Shown here: one piece after another, positions 51,723 to 61,802 of the stretch
Numbering within the stretch: the first letter of the stretch is position 1
Layout: every line of letters begins with the position of its first letter
Source: Simmondsia chinensis
Taxonomy: Eukaryota; Streptophyta; Magnoliopsida; Caryophyllales; Simmondsiaceae
DNA length: 64,000 bases
Direction of reading: 5' to 3'
NCBI GenBank assembly: GCA_018398585.1
Contig: JAGTTD010000019.1
Coordinates: forward strand, 6,299,702 to 6,363,701
The notes under the pieces: generated by a model
What the model was told of the DNA's origin: nothing
Database searches by the model: none
Seen by the model: only the letters and a program-made list of their open reading frames with translations
Translations under genes and position numbers: made by a program

Positions 51723-54640
51723 CTACTTAGGGCAAAGGTGACCTCCTCGACGCAGTAATTCCTCGGTTTGATTCCTTTCTCTGCCCTTTACCTTAATCAT
51801 GCCTTCGTTCAATTATATATGTGGTTTTATTCACTTGCTCGCTAGAGCTTGAGACTTGTGTTGATCAAGCCTAGGCTCATTTTTGCTCTTCTCGAGTGCA
51901 ACTCCTTAAGTATGAGCTTGGTTCTATAAAACCTCTTGATTAACTACTATGAAGGAGAAATCCAATCCTATTGTGACTTGTTCTACTCGAGGTCAGTAAA
52001 TTCCTCTCATAAACTCGGTTTAAGCTATTCAAGCTCCTTTATCTTACTTTGCATTCGATTTTTGGTTGCTCATTTACCCCATATTTTTCCATCACTACCA
52101 CAATTAAATTATGGTTTACATATATGTACATAATCTTTATTTTATTGTTTTATATTTTTGAACACATTACTCTATTTAAACCTTGAAATAAAGCATAAAT
52201 ATACTCAGAAATTAACTAACTTATTAAGTAACGAACAAAGTAATGAATACCAGTATTAAATATGTTTTACAAAATTATCTATTTTAAAAGTTGTTAATGT
52301 TATGATGACTAATACATTTATTGGTAATTGCTTTTGTAATTATTTTAGTAGGATGATTTTCCTTTTCAAAACTTATTAAATATCTGTGACATCTTTTGTA
52401 ACCAAATATTTTAGTAGGATATTTTTTAAAATATTATTTTACTATGGTACGCTATGGATTCATATATAGCAATAGCGAATTACAATAACCCAAAAAATAG
52501 AGAATAGCAATAAGTGAATTAAAGGATAAAAAGTTTGAGAAACCTTGAATTGCCGAAAGCGTGTAGGAAATTATGATGGAATGATGATCCCGGGCCTCTT
52601 CAGCAATGTCCTTATGCAAAAATGATCAACAATGACACTTCTTCGGAATAGAATTACTTGCATTTTTGGATAATTAAATTATGAAGAACCAAATTTAATT
52701 ATTGAACCATTAATTTTTGTAAAGCAAACACATATTAGGAAAAATTGTTATACTATTTACATTTTGTGTAATTAGCTTACCATATAAATGGTGCAAACAT
52801 TAGATATATCAATTACATAAAATATGTCGATGACTTGAGTAGCGTAACAATTAGGGCAGAAAATGAATCTTGATGTAGAGGAAAGTTCTGATGAGTTTTT
52901 GAAGATAAATTGAAGAAATTAGTTTCTTAAAATATTTAAGAAATAAGAGGAATAGAGGGGTGGGGGGACGGTTACAAATCAAAGGAAGTGGGGTTTTGAC
53001 ATTTTCTTTTTGTATTTTATTAAAAATCATTGAAGTAAATATAGATTTTTTGAAAATTTTTGTCAAAAATTACAGTAAATTAGGAGAAAAATTGTGAAAG
53101 CAGGAAAAGAGGCATCAAACATGTTCAAGGATTCAATAATAAAATAGTTTTAATAAGTGGGGTGGTTCAATACTTCTACTCTAATAATAGATATAGATTT
53201 CACAAAGTTGATAGACTAAAAACTTAATACACTAAATTGTAAGATATACTAATATGTAGTTTACCCATTTTTCTTATTTTGTGTTCCATTAAAAATTATG
53301 AATAAATGTTTGTATTTCAAAATTGTATAATTGATATATTTATTTGTTGGTCAAAAAATAGAGAGTTGTTATTGTTAGGACAAAAAATTGTTATAACCAA
53401 TAGTCAGGGCAATGATATGACTTACAAACAATGTGAACCATAAAATTGCCTTAAAAAACTACGGTATCACTTTGGCGATAACAATTTTATTTTGGCAATA
53501 ACATTACCCTTAAAATAATATCTAATATGTTCTTCTATTCTATATATTTAATTCTAAGTTGATAAGTACCCATTCCTCCCTCAAATCTCTCATTCTCATT
53601 ATTTTAACCACTCATAATTTTAAATACCAAAAAATTAAATGCCACAACTCTTGAAATTGAAAGCAATAAAAACCATCTCCTAGAATAATAAAATAACTGT
53701 AGACCACCAATGAGCACCTCACTTCTTCCATTGTGCAGTTACAAAATTCCATTAACTCCAAAATTTTACAAAATCAAAAAATAATAATCATTTCTGCTCT
53801 CAATAAATCTAGAGCAATAAAGAATTCTCATTATCCACAAATAAAAATTCCATATTCACGGTTGCAAAAATGTTTCATCCCATCAGGTTTATTTTTTGCC
53901 CCAATTATCTTTTGGATCTTATGCAAATTTAAAGTGTGTAATTAATATATAATCTCTGTAATTTCTCTTGGTATCAGATTGCTCAAAATTTTTTGGTACA
54001 ATTAGTTTTTAGCATATATTTAATTTCTTACGAAATTTAGCACATAACCAAATTTTATGTGTACTTATGATTTACAGTTTTAACCGATAAGAGAAACTAA
54101 GTTGTGACACCGGAATCTCACCACAATTGTTATAATCTAAATAGTTTGTCTAAATCTATATCTATGCCATTTATTAAGTACAAATTGTTACTTCTCTCCC
54201 CCTTCCCTCGAATCTCAAGGTCTAGAAGTGACTTTCTAAGCAACCATGGGTAACTTTCTCACTACTCTTTCAGTACTGAAATTGAAAATAGTAACCATGA
54301 AAGGGATTTCTTCCCTTGTTTCTATAAGCTCTTCATAAGTGCTGATGAATTTTATATTACAATTATCCATTCAAAATCTTACATAACCATCATCCACCAT
54401 TAGCGTTTGATGGCAAATTAAGCTGAATTTTACAAAATGCGTTTCGTTTTTTAAAAATAAATGATTTAAAAATATATATACATATTTCTTCTATTCCAAA
54501 TTAAAGGAATTCAAATTGTATGCCTCTCATCCTCTCTGCTTTATCTCTAGCAATGTCATGTTTGGTGATCTCTTTGAGGGTTTTTTTAAGCATGTATACT
54601 ACTTTACAAATTAAATTATTAGATGGGTCAATCGAAGTTC
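51723..54640. other. AT-rich DNA with no recognised gene
   Basis: 51723-51800 continues the outer LTR-like sequence. 52140-52240 resembles 41930-42030 (repeat copy B resumed). The rest has no terminal repeats, RNA genes or convincing frames. The 71-codon minus frame at 52851-53066 is AT-driven and was not accepted. Confidence 0.4.
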
Positions 54641-54679
54641 AAATTATTTTCAATGTCTCCTATTTGTAGTGTACGTGAT

Positions 54680-54900
54680 TTAGAGAAACTGTTGCCCAAA
54701 ATGGTCCAAAATAAAAAAAATATTACCAAAAATGATCCTTTTCAAAAAATATTTACCCAAATGGCCTTCACGTCAACAAATTTTAAAAATTCAATTTTTT
54801 TTTTTTGTATTTGGCATACCTCCCTGTAACGGAGGTACCCTGACAAGTGGCGGGGTCTGTCACTTCCTTTTTTATTTTTTCTTTAATTTTTAATAAATTA
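54680..54900. mobile_element. Possible orphan end of a Mutator-like element
   Basis: TGGTCCAAAATAAAAAAAATATTACC, ATTTACCCAAATGGCC and the palindromic ACCTCCCTGTAACGGAGGTA have the style of the MULE end at 36966. No matching opposite end was found. Confidence 0.25.
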
Positions 54901-56268
54901 TTAATAATTAATTAAATTAAATATATTAATTATATTTTTATTATCATGTTATATTTAGCTTTATAATATACATTTTAGTTAAATTATATTTAACTTATCA
55001 AAAATCTTGGGATTTCAATAATGTTATTTTTTTGCAACTTTAAAGATCCAAAAAAATATAAATACATACATACATTTATTATATTATTACAAAATCCTCA
55101 CTCTTCATAACCCCCCTAAAATTCTTCATTCTAAATATCCTACGATTTTAAGTTATTTCATCACAAAGTAACTTTTTCCAAAAACAAAAACAAAAAAACG
55201 GACACAACCATTGGTATTTGATTGAAGTCACCCCTTTTCTCAATAAATAAGATTCTTATTTTGATTCTTTATCAACCACAATATGTAAACCCATGAATAT
55301 GAAAGATAATTAAAAAGTAGTTAATAGGGAGAAATTAGATTTCTTGGTGTCCACACTCAATGGTCAATCAAGAATTGCTAATAATTAAGGTATGTACTTA
55401 ATCTTAATGTGTAGAAATCATAAAGTTTAACATCTATCATAATTATCCAGTAATGTTTATGCATAATATAATTGTAATGTGATAATATAAAAAATTAAAA
55501 AAATATAAATATGTCCGTACATTACACGGGATAACGCTCGTATAATTCTTATGCACATATAGAAGATGTTTGATATTTGAATTTCTAATTCAAAAAAATC
55601 CCAATGTGATATTTTAAACCCAAATCAATATCCGAATTTATAGGGATCCGATGTACTCCAACCAATCTTTTTTGATTGGTTACTCTAATTGTTCAAGTCA
55701 GATTTGGATTAAATTATTGAGTTTTTAATATTTACGAGTATTACCCATATTTATAACTATCAGGGAAAAAAAATGAAAGAAATCACCTTGGAAAACTATT
55801 ATCATTTTTTTCCTTTCATAAATGTGTTTTCCAAATAAAAAATATAAAATTGAAAAGTGGAAATGAAAAATAAAAACTTTTCTTTCGGACTAAGTTTTCA
55901 TTCAAATTCTAATTTTTATGTGTAACATGTTAAGAATCAAAATATTACGAAATTTAAAAAATCCAAAGTTATCATGTGACTCAAAATTGAGTTAGAACAA
56001 TAACTAAGATGCGTTTTGTCTCAAGGTTGGTTATGTGATTGGAAAACTCTTATAGATCATACCCCACCGATGAGATAATGAGTAACTCACGAGTGGACCA
56101 ACTAGGTGTTATAAATAAGTTGAGTCAATTCATTTAGCTTAATCAGCTGAGTTTGAACCTAAAAAAGCACTTTGAAGGTTCGTGAACCTAAATGAGACAA
56201 ATGTTTATATAAAGTTTGAATTTAAGTGTGGCTGCAATCAAGCTAAGTTAGAACCCAAATGAGTCACG
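54901..56268. other. AT-rich DNA, nothing recognised
   Basis: No gene, repeat border or RNA feature supported. Confidence 0.4.
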
Positions 56269-56273
56269 CATAT

Positions 56274-58392
56274 TGTCATGGTTCAAGGTGATCTTGAATC
56301 ATAACCAAGAAGAAAGAGAGTTTAGGATGAGAAAGAATTGAGAAAGAGATGAGGAATAGAGAGAACAGAGAGAGAGAGAGAAGAATTGAGATATTTTCTA
56401 TTACATGAATGATGATTACAAATGAGGAACCAACTACTTATACTAGTTCAAGCTCAAGAAAATATCTAACTTATGTACTTCACCTAGACATAGCTACGAC
56501 CAACATAACAAACTCAATCTAACTAATTATGCAATGCATCTATACAATAACCACTAACTAACTAACTAATACAACATAAGAACACTTATAATAATACTAA
56601 TGTCTCAATACTACTTATCCCACCTATTACAATTATGACATTACATCCCCTTTTAGAGATTCTTGTCCTCAAGAATCTTATTAGAGAGTTGTAGCTTGAA
56701 GAGCTCTTATTGTTACTGAATTGGCAGCTTGAAGAATGCTTAATGTTGTTGAGTTTGCATCAGTACTGTGACAACTGGTCCTTGAATCAGCTCCTTGCTC
56801 CTATCGATGTACCGTATAAGAAAACCTGTCAATAAGATGTTGGAAATCCTCCTATCACCCTGACCCATCAGCTCATACATTTATCCAGTACCGATTTCTA
56901 TTACTATATGAATAAACAACTTGCAGATATCCTCCCATTTGTAAGGTTTCACTATAAAGACCCAAATGTCTTGATTAAAACAAGAAGTCGCGTCGTGCTT
57001 TGACAAATCTTACTACCTTGATCCTGCGTTCCCACATATGAATTTATTACTGAAGTAACAGACATTTCTTTCCAGGATTAAGTGGCCTTAATTGAGCTTG
57101 ATTCGTTGCTGTAATTTCAACCTGATTATACTTGAACTTATCTTCCATACTAGCCTTTCTTCTCACTATTGCAATATCTGATTGCATTAACCAAAGATCA
57201 TGTCTAGCAATTTGAAATGCTGCAAGACCAATCTTATTTGGCTCTTCCACGTCATGTTGCTGAATGAATGACATTTTCACTGCTATAGTGTTCATTTGCA
57301 TCAATTTATCATGAGTAACAGAGTGCCAACCTGTATTATACCCTTGAATTGATGCTGAATTTGTTGTAGTAAGCTTGTCATTATCAATCTTGGGTTGTGT
57401 TTCAGAAATTTGCAGACTGATATGATTCATTCTTGCCTTCAAATCTTGCATTCGATGTGATGCTATTGCCTCAATCTGATTCACTGCTGAATCTTCCACA
57501 ACTTGCTGCTGAAATGATGACAACTTTACTGCCGTAGTATCCATTTGCATCAGTTTATCCTTACCAGGCTATAATTTTGCAACATTAACTTGAACTGGTG
57601 CTATCTCTTTTAGCTTATGAAGTTGATCTAGCATTCTTGAAGGTTCAAGCATTTCTTTGGGTTGTCTCGATCTTGTTCTTGTTTTAATTTTCTTGCTAAT
57701 ACCACATTTCTTGCAACTAGGATGCAACTTTATCACAACGTTTGGCTATGCTAGATGCTTCAATAGTAAGGTCCTACGATTTATGACTTCGATACGAGCC
57801 TTTGATTTCATTGCTACCACAGTTGGTAACAACACATCTTCGTACTTAGCTGATTGCCACATCGCCCTTACTATCTTCATCATATCGTAGAGAATCTGTA
57901 ATGAGTCCAAACAAGTTTGCTGGTAAGCATCCATTGCTGCTGATAGATGCAATTTCAGTGAATTTGGATGCAATTGCAGCAGATAGCGCACAATTCAGCA
58001 AGTTTTGGTGCCAAGAATTGAAGCTCTGATACCAATTGTCATGATTGAAGGTGATCTTGAATCATCACCAAGAAGAAAGAGAGTTCGGGATAAGAAAGAA
58101 TTGAGAAAGAGATGAGGAATAGAGAGGATAGAGAGAAAGAGAAGAATTGAGATATTTTCTATTACATGAATGATGATTACAAATGAGGAACCAACTACTT
58201 ATACTAGTTCAAGCTTAGGAAAATATCTAACTAATGTACTTCACCTAGACATTGCTACAACCAACATAACAAACTCAATCTAACTACGTAATGCATCTAC
58301 ACAATAACCACTAACTAACTAATACAACATAAGAACACTTCTACTAATACTAATGTCTTAATACTACTTATCCCATCTATTACAATCATGCA
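56274..58392 (-). mobile_element. Small non-autonomous LTR retrotransposon
   Basis: LTRs 56274-56640 and 58037-58392 begin TGTCATGRTT and end in ATGACA (ATGCA in the right copy). A tRNA-Met primer site complement lies at 58023-58034 and the purine tract (AAAAGGGGATGTAA on the element strand) at 56641-56655. TSDs CATAT (56269-56273) and CATAC (58393-58397) differ at one base. The 1.4 kb interior has no RT or integrase. Confidence 0.85.
57047..57550 (-). CDS. Gag-like or orphan coiled-coil frame in the small LTR element
   Basis: 167 codons, Gln/Met-rich and probably coiled coil. It contains an internal duplication: MQMDTTAVKLSSFQQQVVED near the start and MQMNTIAVKMSFIQQHDVEE about 84 residues later. 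No known domain is recognised. A further frame (57746-57991, beginning MRYLLQLHPNSLKLHLSAAM) lies upstream. The two may be pieces of a gag-like or unknown element protein. Confidence 0.4.
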   Translation of the reverse strand: MQMDTTAVKLSSFQQQVVEDSAVNQIEAIASHRMQDLKARMNHISLQISETQPKIDNDKLTTTNSASIQGYNTGWHSVTHDKLMQMNTIAVKMSFIQQHDVEEPNKIGLAAFQIARHDLWLMQSDIAIVRRKASMEDKFKYNQVEITATNQAQLRPLNPGKKCLLLQ

Positions 58393-58397
58393 CATAC

Positions 58398-58692
58398 TTG
58401 TGCCTGATCAAACTTATATCAAACTTAAATAAGATCTATCATGAAGCTAGGCTCGAGCTCAGCCGAGCTTGAGCCTATGACTAGAAGCTCATTGATCCAT
58501 AGCAAAATGTTAGAAAGTCGAGGCTAGGCCTCATGATCTTGGGCTTGGCTCTACACATTTATACTCATAAGACCAACCTGAGTATGTATGACTCCAATCT
58601 ATGCCTTGACCACATGGAAATATGACTTGAGTTAGTTTGATTAAGAAGAATTTATTGTGTTGAGCTAGAAAGTCTTAAAGCACTATGGATAA
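58398..58692. other. No recognised feature
   Basis: Ordinary AT-rich flank. Confidence 0.4.
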
Positions 58693-58700
58693 CCCACGGC

Positions 58701-59222
58701 TAGGGATGGCAATGGGGCGGGATGGGTACGGGGGGTGTCTCCTCCATACCCATACCCGCCACCCAAATCCTATACCCGTACCCGCCACGGGTACGAAGTG
58801 GATACCCGTACCCGCCCCGGCGGGTACAAACTCATACCCGTACCCGCCCCATTACCCTCGAGTATCCAACGGGTATGCATTACCCGCCCCGTACCCTCTC
58901 TAATGTGCGTAGAAAACGATTATCTATACCGGTTCATATTAGTTATTTAATACTACTTTTAAAAATTAATTATATTTTTTTTATAACATTGATAAACAAT
59001 TTGAGTTATTGAATTTAAACACGTATTTTTTTAATTTGAATGTTAATTATGTACAAAATAAAGCAGGTATGGCGGGTATGAGGTGGAGCGGGGCGGGTGT
59101 GGAGCGGGGCGGGGTGGGTACACCCAACTCGTACCCACTACCCGCCCCACTTATACCCGTACCCCCCAAACGGGGCGGGTACCTACGGGTAGTGGGTTTT
59201 ACCTGCCCCATTGCCATCCCTA
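58701..59222. mobile_element. hAT MITE with TACCCGCCCC repeats
   Basis: 522 bp with ends TAGGGATGGCAATGGGGC and GCCCCATTGCCATCCCTA, and a perfect 8-bp TSD CCCACGGC (58693-58700 and 59223-59230). The subterminal regions carry many TACCCGCCCC / GGGGCGGGTA copies, probably transposase-binding sites. Non-coding centre; open frames here follow the repeat. Confidence 0.92.
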
Positions 59223-59230
59223 CCCACGGC

Positions 59231-60383
59231 TAATCCAACACGAGTGTGACCTATAGTGGGAGGAATGATTAAACTAGATTATGGATCGAAGAAACCTCTT
59301 CTTTGTTAGCACAACCCGACAACAAATAAGATTTAGACTATAGCAACATGAATGACAATTCAATTTTGGAAATAATCATATAATCGTATTAGATAATTTG
59401 GATCGTAACTTTTGGGTTTCTTATGTGAAGCTTGATTTTTTACTGTTATGGACAAAATCTACGGGAGTGGAGGATAAGATTTCTTTGGCTTTTATGTGAG
59501 CCTAGGTCGAGGCTCAGGCTCATTTTGGTGATCTCAGCTGAAGAATTTAGGATTTCCTTATGTGGGCCTGCAAAAGCCTATTTAGGGTCTGCGAGAGTAG
59601 AGTACAATTAGGAAAAACTCTTTATAAAGCATCAAAGCAATAAAATATCCCCGCAACTTCGTAGATGCAGGCCGAACCATATAAATCTTATGTGTTTGAT
59701 TTCATTTTCTCATTGAATATTTCTTTGCATTTTAGTGTTTTCATTTCCTAACCATAACCACATAGACAAGGTCATCTCTCAAGATTCATAGCCAATGATG
59801 CAGGACGACTAGCCAGAAAGTTCCTGGAGCAGTTGAATCGCTAGAAACCCAATCGGATGGGTTGGAAACACTAATTTGTGCAAAAAAATTTCAAATAGCC
59901 ATAACTTTTAAGTCATAAGGAGTTACGAGACCTATAACCCGTTGAATTGAAGCTCTCAGACCAATTAGGCAACCCTGTTCGCTTGCCACTAGTCCGGTCT
60001 GTTTTTCTCCAAATTCGGCCTCTAAACGTGTTTTTGGGCTGCTTCTGTATGTTTCTTATAAAGTATATTGATGTGTTTCATTTTTATACGCCATTTACCC
60101 CACTCGTTATATTAGTTTCAATGTTTCATATGCATCTTAAGGTGAATTTATGTTAACGGGCCAAAAACATATTGGGATGGACCAATCAAAAAGCATTGAA
60201 GAACACACAAATTATGCATATTTGGGGATCTCGCATAGAAAACTTGAGAATGCACATGAAAAGAAATTATCGAGTCAAGCAATTTTGACCTCTCGGGTGA
60301 TTCCATCAATTAGCCAAGCGAAATTAACCTCTCAACTTCCCTTATTTAGGCTTCTAGGTCAAAGCCATGGACATCAAGTCTCG
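59231..60383. other. Non-coding DNA with possible old element fragments
   Basis: Nothing firm. 60130-60250 loosely resembles 25440-25560. The rest has LTR-like texture but no ends. Confidence 0.3.
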
Positions 60384-60736
60384 TGAAACTTGAAGAAAAC
60401 AAGAAGATAAAACTACTAGGAATAATATGATGAGAATTGGATACTTTTCTCATTAACAAGAACTCCAATTTATACAAATCTTATGGGAAAAGGAAAAGTC
60501 TAACCTAACTCTTGCAAAAGAATCCTAGGCTAGTTAATTACATGAGTAAAAGCAAATAATGAAAGAAATAAACACAAAAAACAAAAACTCCCCCTCTCCC
60601 TCTTCTAGATCTTGCCGGTTACCATAGGCCAATAAATGGGAAAAATAAATTAATACCTACTCTAGTAAATGTGTAGAATACAAGTAAATACATAAATACA
60701 AGTATAACAAAAGGAAAAACTATACTATTTTCAACA
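60384..60736 (-). repeat. 3' LTR of copia element 3
   Basis: Element-strand start TGTTGAAAATAGTATAG is well defined by the adjacent purine tract (CTTGAGGGGGAG). The other end (…CAAGTTTCA) is a best guess from the TG/CA rule. Confidence 0.65.
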
Positions 60737-60743
60737 CTCCCCC

Positions 60744-61778
60744 TCAAGTTGAAGCATGTAAATTTACAATGCCCAACTTGAAAAGGAAAGAAGAAAATGA
60801 CGGTGAAGAAAGCCCTTTAGTAAATATATCAGCCACTTGTCTTGATGTACGCACGAAAGAGGTCGAGATTTCTTTGTCCAACAGCTTCTCTCGAACAAAA
60901 TGACAGTTGATCTCTATATGCTTGGTTCTTTCGTGAAAAACCGGGTTCGAGGCTATGTTAAGTGCCGCTTGGTTGTCACAGAATAAAATTGCGGGCTTTT
61001 GAACGTCAACTGCAAGATCCACTAATAAACATCTCAACCAAACTAACTCGCTTGTCACAGTGGCCATTGCACGGTATTCTGCTTCAGTAGAGGAACGAGA
61101 AACAACTGACTGCTTCTTAGAACGCCATGATATGGGAGCTCCTCCCAAGAAAACAACGAATCCTATAGTAGATCGTCTGCTAGTAGGACAACCTGCCCAA
61201 TCAGCATCACAATATGCACGAATGTTAAAATCAGAATCATGTGGAAGGAAAATCCCTTGACCCGGTGTCCCCTTGATATATCGAAGTACTCGGAAAGCGG
61301 CTTCAAGATGTGGAACTCTAGGATTGTGGACAAACTGACTAAATATGCTAACTGCATAACAAATGTCAGGACGAGTAATGGTGAGATATAGAAGTCTTCC
61401 TACAAGTCTCCTATATTGGCCCGGATCCTTAACTAATTCCCCTTCTTCATCACTCAAACGGTGATTTTGAACAATCAGTGTGGCAACCAGTTTCCCACCT
61501 ATAAGCCCAGTTTCACTCAAGATATCAAGTGCATACTTTCGTTGACTCAAAATTAACCCTTTTTGAGAGCGAGCCACCTCTACCCCGAGGAAATACTTGA
61601 CCGCTCCTAAATTTTTAATGCCAAATTGAACATTAAGCTTTGACTTTACTTCTTCAATATGACTCAGATTGTTCCTGGTACTAACAACATCGTCAACATA
61701 CACTAGGATAGCAGTATACACAGCCCCTTTGTTATAAGTGAAGAGTGAATAATCAGACTTAGACTGGACAAAACCCAT
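60744..61778 (-). CDS. Copia element 3 RT C-terminal part and RNase H
   Basis: 344 codons: the catalytic ILVYVDDVV (about residues 25-33), NLGAVKYFLGVEVARSQKGL, YRRLVGRLLYLTITRPDICY, the RNase H motifs YCDADWAGC and SSTEAEYRAM, FCDNQAALNIASNPVFHERT and ADIFTKGLSS. It is in frame with the preceding 61803-63992 segment; only a TAG at 61803-61805 separates them, in a position where related proteins have an amino acid. All active-site residues that I can see are kept. Confidence 0.92.
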   Translation of the reverse strand: MGFVQSKSDYSLFTYNKGAVYTAILVYVDDVVSTRNNLSHIEEVKSKLNVQFGIKNLGAVKYFLGVEVARSQKGLILSQRKYALDILSETGLIGGKLVATLIVQNHRLSDEEGELVKDPGQYRRLVGRLLYLTITRPDICYAVSIFSQFVHNPRVPHLEAAFRVLRYIKGTPGQGIFLPHDSDFNIRAYCDADWAGCPTSRRSTIGFVVFLGGAPISWRSKKQSVVSRSSTEAEYRAMATVTSELVWLRCLLVDLAVDVQKPAILFCDNQAALNIASNPVFHERTKHIEINCHFVREKLLDKEISTSFVRTSRQVADIFTKGLSSPSFSSFLFKLGIVNLHAST

Positions 61779-61802
61779 TTCAACAAGCGAATTTGTGAAT
61801 TC

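Noticed and set aside
52851..53066. 71-codon minus-strand frame
   Set aside because: Lys/Ile/Phe/Leu-rich composition fits AT-rich non-coding DNA; no motif.
58685..59233. Pro/Thr/Arg-rich short proteins
   Set aside because: These are products of TACCCGCCCC repeats in a MITE.
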